Positions 6,120 to 7,053 of a DNA stretch of 7,053 bases are shown piece by piece. The notes under the pieces were generated by a model. That model was not told where the DNA came from. It was given only the letters and a program-made list of their open reading frames with translations, and ran no database searches. A program made the translations under genes and the position numbers. Every line of letters starts with the position of its first letter. The first letter of the stretch is position 1. The stretch covers positions 1 through 7,053 of the forward strand of contig JAQSDS010000063.1 of the NCBI GenBank assembly GCA_029946045.1, written 5' to 3'. Source of the DNA: Rhodoferax sp. (GTDB taxonomy: Bacteria; Pseudomonadota; Gammaproteobacteria; Burkholderiales; Burkholderiaceae_C).

Positions 6120-6249
6120 AGCCGGTAGACGAGTTTCCAGTTTCGGAATGAAAACAGTCCGGGGGGCATTCCCGGCGAAGACGCTGCGCCCACAGGCGCT
6201 GGCAACACAACAGGCCGCAATTCTTCACAAATTCCAGGGTCAACCAAAC
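6120..6249. other. Non-coding spacer with two small hairpins
   Basis: I see no credible gene here. Two inverted repeats occur: CCGGG 6159-6163 with CCCGG 6171-6175, and GCGCC 6186-6190 with GGCGC 6195-6199 around a CACA loop. Neither is followed by a T run, so they are not clear terminators for nasT. The spacer mainly separates the NtrC-like site from the sigma54 promoter. Confidence 0.4.
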
Positions 6250-6265
6250 TGGCATCCATATTGCT
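6250..6265 (+). promoter_or_regulatory. Sigma54 promoter of the nrtA leader
   Basis: TGGCATCCATATTGCT carries TGGCA at the -24 element and TTGCT at the -12 element, with exact spacing (GG, ten bases, GC). It departs from consensus only at two bases of the -24 box. The predicted start point is near 6276, just before the leader hairpins. Together with the NtrC-like site upstream it implies activation under nitrogen limitation. Confidence 0.8.
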
Positions 6266-6278
6266 TATAAACAAGCAA

Positions 6279-6292
6279 GACCAGTAATGGTC
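6279..6292 (+). other. Hairpin at the 5' end of the leader
   Basis: GACC 6279-6282 pairs with GGTC 6289-6292. The loop can be read as six bases (AGTAAT), or as a GTAA tetraloop on a five-pair stem. It would be the first structure in the transcript. Its hexaloop has A at position 1 but A, not G, at position 4, so it fits the ANTAR pattern less well than the next two hairpins. Confidence 0.4.
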
Positions 6293-6305
6293 GTTTGATC
6301 GGGTC

Positions 6306-6350
6306 CACCCAACGGCGGGTGAACCGGGTCTGATCCGGACAAAGGCGTCC
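6306..6350 (+). ncRNA. ANTAR-responsive two-hairpin antiterminator in the nrtA leader
   Basis: Hairpin P1 is CACCC (6306-6310), loop AACGGC, GGGTG (6317-6321). Hairpin P2 is GGAC (6337-6340), loop AAAGGC, GTCC (6347-6350). Both six-base loops have A at position 1 and G at position 4, the defining feature of RNA bound by ANTAR proteins. P2 uses 6341-6350, the 5' arm of the terminator, so P2 and the terminator cannot form together. The expected mechanism is that NasT stabilises P1-P2 and transcription continues into nrtA. The P1-P2 linker is 15 bases and contains a CCGG that could pair with 6335-6338 and compete with P2. Confidence 0.75.
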
Positions 6351-6404
6351 CCACAAGTTCTCTGCGTGTCACACGCATTGAGCTGCGTGAGGACGCCTTT
6401 TTTT
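6341..6404 (+). terminator. Intrinsic terminator (attenuator) of the nrtA leader
   Basis: AAAGGCGTCC (6341-6350) is perfectly complementary to GGACGCCTTT (6391-6400). The GC-rich part is followed by seven T (6398-6404), then GTTTGTTTT. The 40-base loop holds a further hairpin (TGCGTG 6363-6368 with CACGCA 6372-6377, loop TCA). It ends 36 bases before the nrtA start and in the default state should stop transcription. Confidence 0.85.
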
Positions 6405-6440
6405 GTTTGTTTTGTCCACCCACACTTGAAGGGAACTGCC

Positions 6441-7053
6441 ATGACTGATTTTCTGAAACCCAGCCTGAGCCGCCGCGCCGTATTGCAAACTGCCGCCGTT
6501 GGCGCGATTGGCATCAGCCCAGCCCTGCGCTCCATGGTGTATGCCGCCGGCTCCGATGCACCTGAAAAAACCGAGGTCAAGATCGGCTTCATTCCGCTGA
6601 CCGACTGCGCCAGCGTGGTCATGGCTGCAGAACTGGGCCTGGACAAGAAATACGGCGTCAAGATTGTTCCGACCAAGGAATCCAGTTGGGCCGGCGTGCG
6701 CGACAAGCTGGTAACGGGCGAGTTGGACTTTGCCCACGTGCTGTATGGCCTGATTTACGGCGTGCACCTGGGTGTCGGGGGTGCCCAAAAAGACATGGCC
6801 GTGCTGATGAACCTGAACCACAACGGCCAGGCCATCACCCTGTCCAAGAAGCTGGCCGACAAGGGCGCGGTCGATGGCGCCGGTCTGGCCAAACTGATGG
6901 CCCTGGAGAAGCGCGAATACACCTTTGCCCAGACCTTCCCCACCGGCACGCACGCCATGTGGCTGTATTACTGGTTGGCAGCCAACGGCATCAATCCCAT
7001 GAAGGACGCCAAGGTCATCACCGTGCCGCCGCCGCAGATGGTGGCCAATATGC
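6441..7053 (+). CDS. nrtA: Nitrate ABC transporter substrate-binding protein, Tat-exported, 3'-truncated
   Basis: Periplasmic nitrate/nitrite-binding protein of the NrtA/CmpA (SsuA-like) family, presenting substrate to an NrtB/NrtC or NrtD permease-ATPase. The window ends after 204 codons, about half of a normal NrtA. A twin-arginine signal is visible: S10-R11-R12-A-V-L followed by a hydrophobic stretch (about 16-36) with likely cleavage after the YAA near residue 36. The mature part begins with KTEVKIGFIPLTDCASVVMAAELGLDKKYGV. Family landmarks include LDFAHVLYGLIYGV, LNHNGQAITLS, TFPTGTHAMWLYYWLAANGINP and VPPPQMVANM. AAGGG at 6429-6433, seven bases before the ATG, supports the start. The Tat signal argues for NrtA over the cytoplasmic sensor NasS, a homologue without a signal. 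CmpA (bicarbonate) is the main alternative; the nitrate context favours NrtA. Expression should depend on the sigma54 promoter and the NasT-controlled leader just upstream. Confidence 0.93.
   Translation, partial: MTDFLKPSLSRRAVLQTAAVGAIGISPALRSMVYAAGSDAPEKTEVKIGFIPLTDCASVVMAAELGLDKKYGVKIVPTKESSWAGVRDKLVTGELDFAHVLYGLIYGVHLGVGGAQKDMAVLMNLNHNGQAITLSKKLADKGAVDGAGLAKLMALEKREYTFAQTFPTGTHAMWLYYWLAANGINPMKDAKVITVPPPQMVANM

Noticed and set aside
6159..6199. GC-rich hairpins as a nasT terminator
   Set aside because: Two short perfect stems exist, but neither is followed by a T run; at most they are weak or factor-dependent signals.
6067..6270. 67-codon open frame on the plus strand after nasT
   Set aside because: It starts inside nasT, runs through the NtrC-like site and the sigma54 promoter, has no ribosome binding site and no recognisable sequence.
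6324..6338. CCGG/CCGG hairpin as one of the ANTAR pair
   Set aside because: The loop is seven bases (or five with a wobble pair) and lacks the A1/G4 pattern; kept only as a possible competitor of P2.
5789..6706. 305-residue open frame on the minus strand
   Set aside because: It runs antisense through the nasT ANTAR domain, the promoter, the leader and the start of nrtA. Its sequence shows no family features and is the kind of long shadow expected in GC-rich DNA.
1..7053. Mobile elements, CRISPR arrays, tRNA or rRNA genes
   Set aside because: No transposase, terminal repeats, regularly spaced repeats, cloverleaf or rRNA-like sequence was seen.

Overview
The window looks like a GC-rich betaproteobacterial chromosome, probably Burkholderiales and close to Comamonadaceae. 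I infer this from the protein sequences and gene order (narH-narJ-narI-parvulin-carbonic anhydrase-small protein-Dnr); no search was possible. Every gene lies on the plus strand. There are no tRNA or rRNA genes, CRISPR arrays, insertion sequences or other signs of mobile DNA.

Region 1 (1-5003) is the distal part of a respiratory nitrate reductase operon. It holds the C-terminal 60% of NarH (all eight expected cluster residues visible), the maturation chaperone NarJ, and the diheme b-type membrane subunit NarI with its four heme histidines at 56, 66, 187 and 205. These are followed by a cytoplasmic parvulin-type prolyl isomerase, a beta-class carbonic anhydrase, a 134-residue protein of unknown function and a Dnr-type Crp/Fnr regulator. 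Junctions are overlaps of 4 bases or gaps of 2-11 bases, so this is almost certainly one transcription unit. The last gene probably encodes an NO- or oxygen-limitation-responsive regulator that could feed back on nar or denitrification promoters.

Region 2 (5004-5387) is a separate small unit: a good sigma70-like promoter (TTCACA-N17-TACACT), a clear ribosome binding site and a 99-residue protein I do not recognise.

Region 3 (5388-7053) is a nitrate-assimilation control module. A NasT-type ANTAR antiterminator gene sits behind a sigma54-like element whose predicted start point falls at the start codon, suggesting a leaderless or nearly leaderless mRNA. After it comes a 348-base non-coding stretch. 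This holds an NtrC-like enhancer (6103-6119), a near-consensus sigma54 promoter (6250-6265) and a leader RNA. The leader has two hairpins with six-base loops carrying A at position 1 and G at position 4. The second hairpin is built from the 5' arm of a 10-bp intrinsic terminator, so the two structures exclude each other. Downstream begins a Tat-exported NrtA-type nitrate-binding protein, cut by the window end.

The picture is a two-input gate. Nitrogen limitation would start transcription through NtrC and sigma54. Nitrate would let NasT hold the antiterminator hairpins so that transcription reaches nrtA. The architecture belongs to the known ANTAR/NasT class. Less ordinary are the apparently leaderless sigma54 start of nasT, the absence of nasS beside it, the altered NasT receiver domain, and two uncharacterised proteins tied to nitrate genes.
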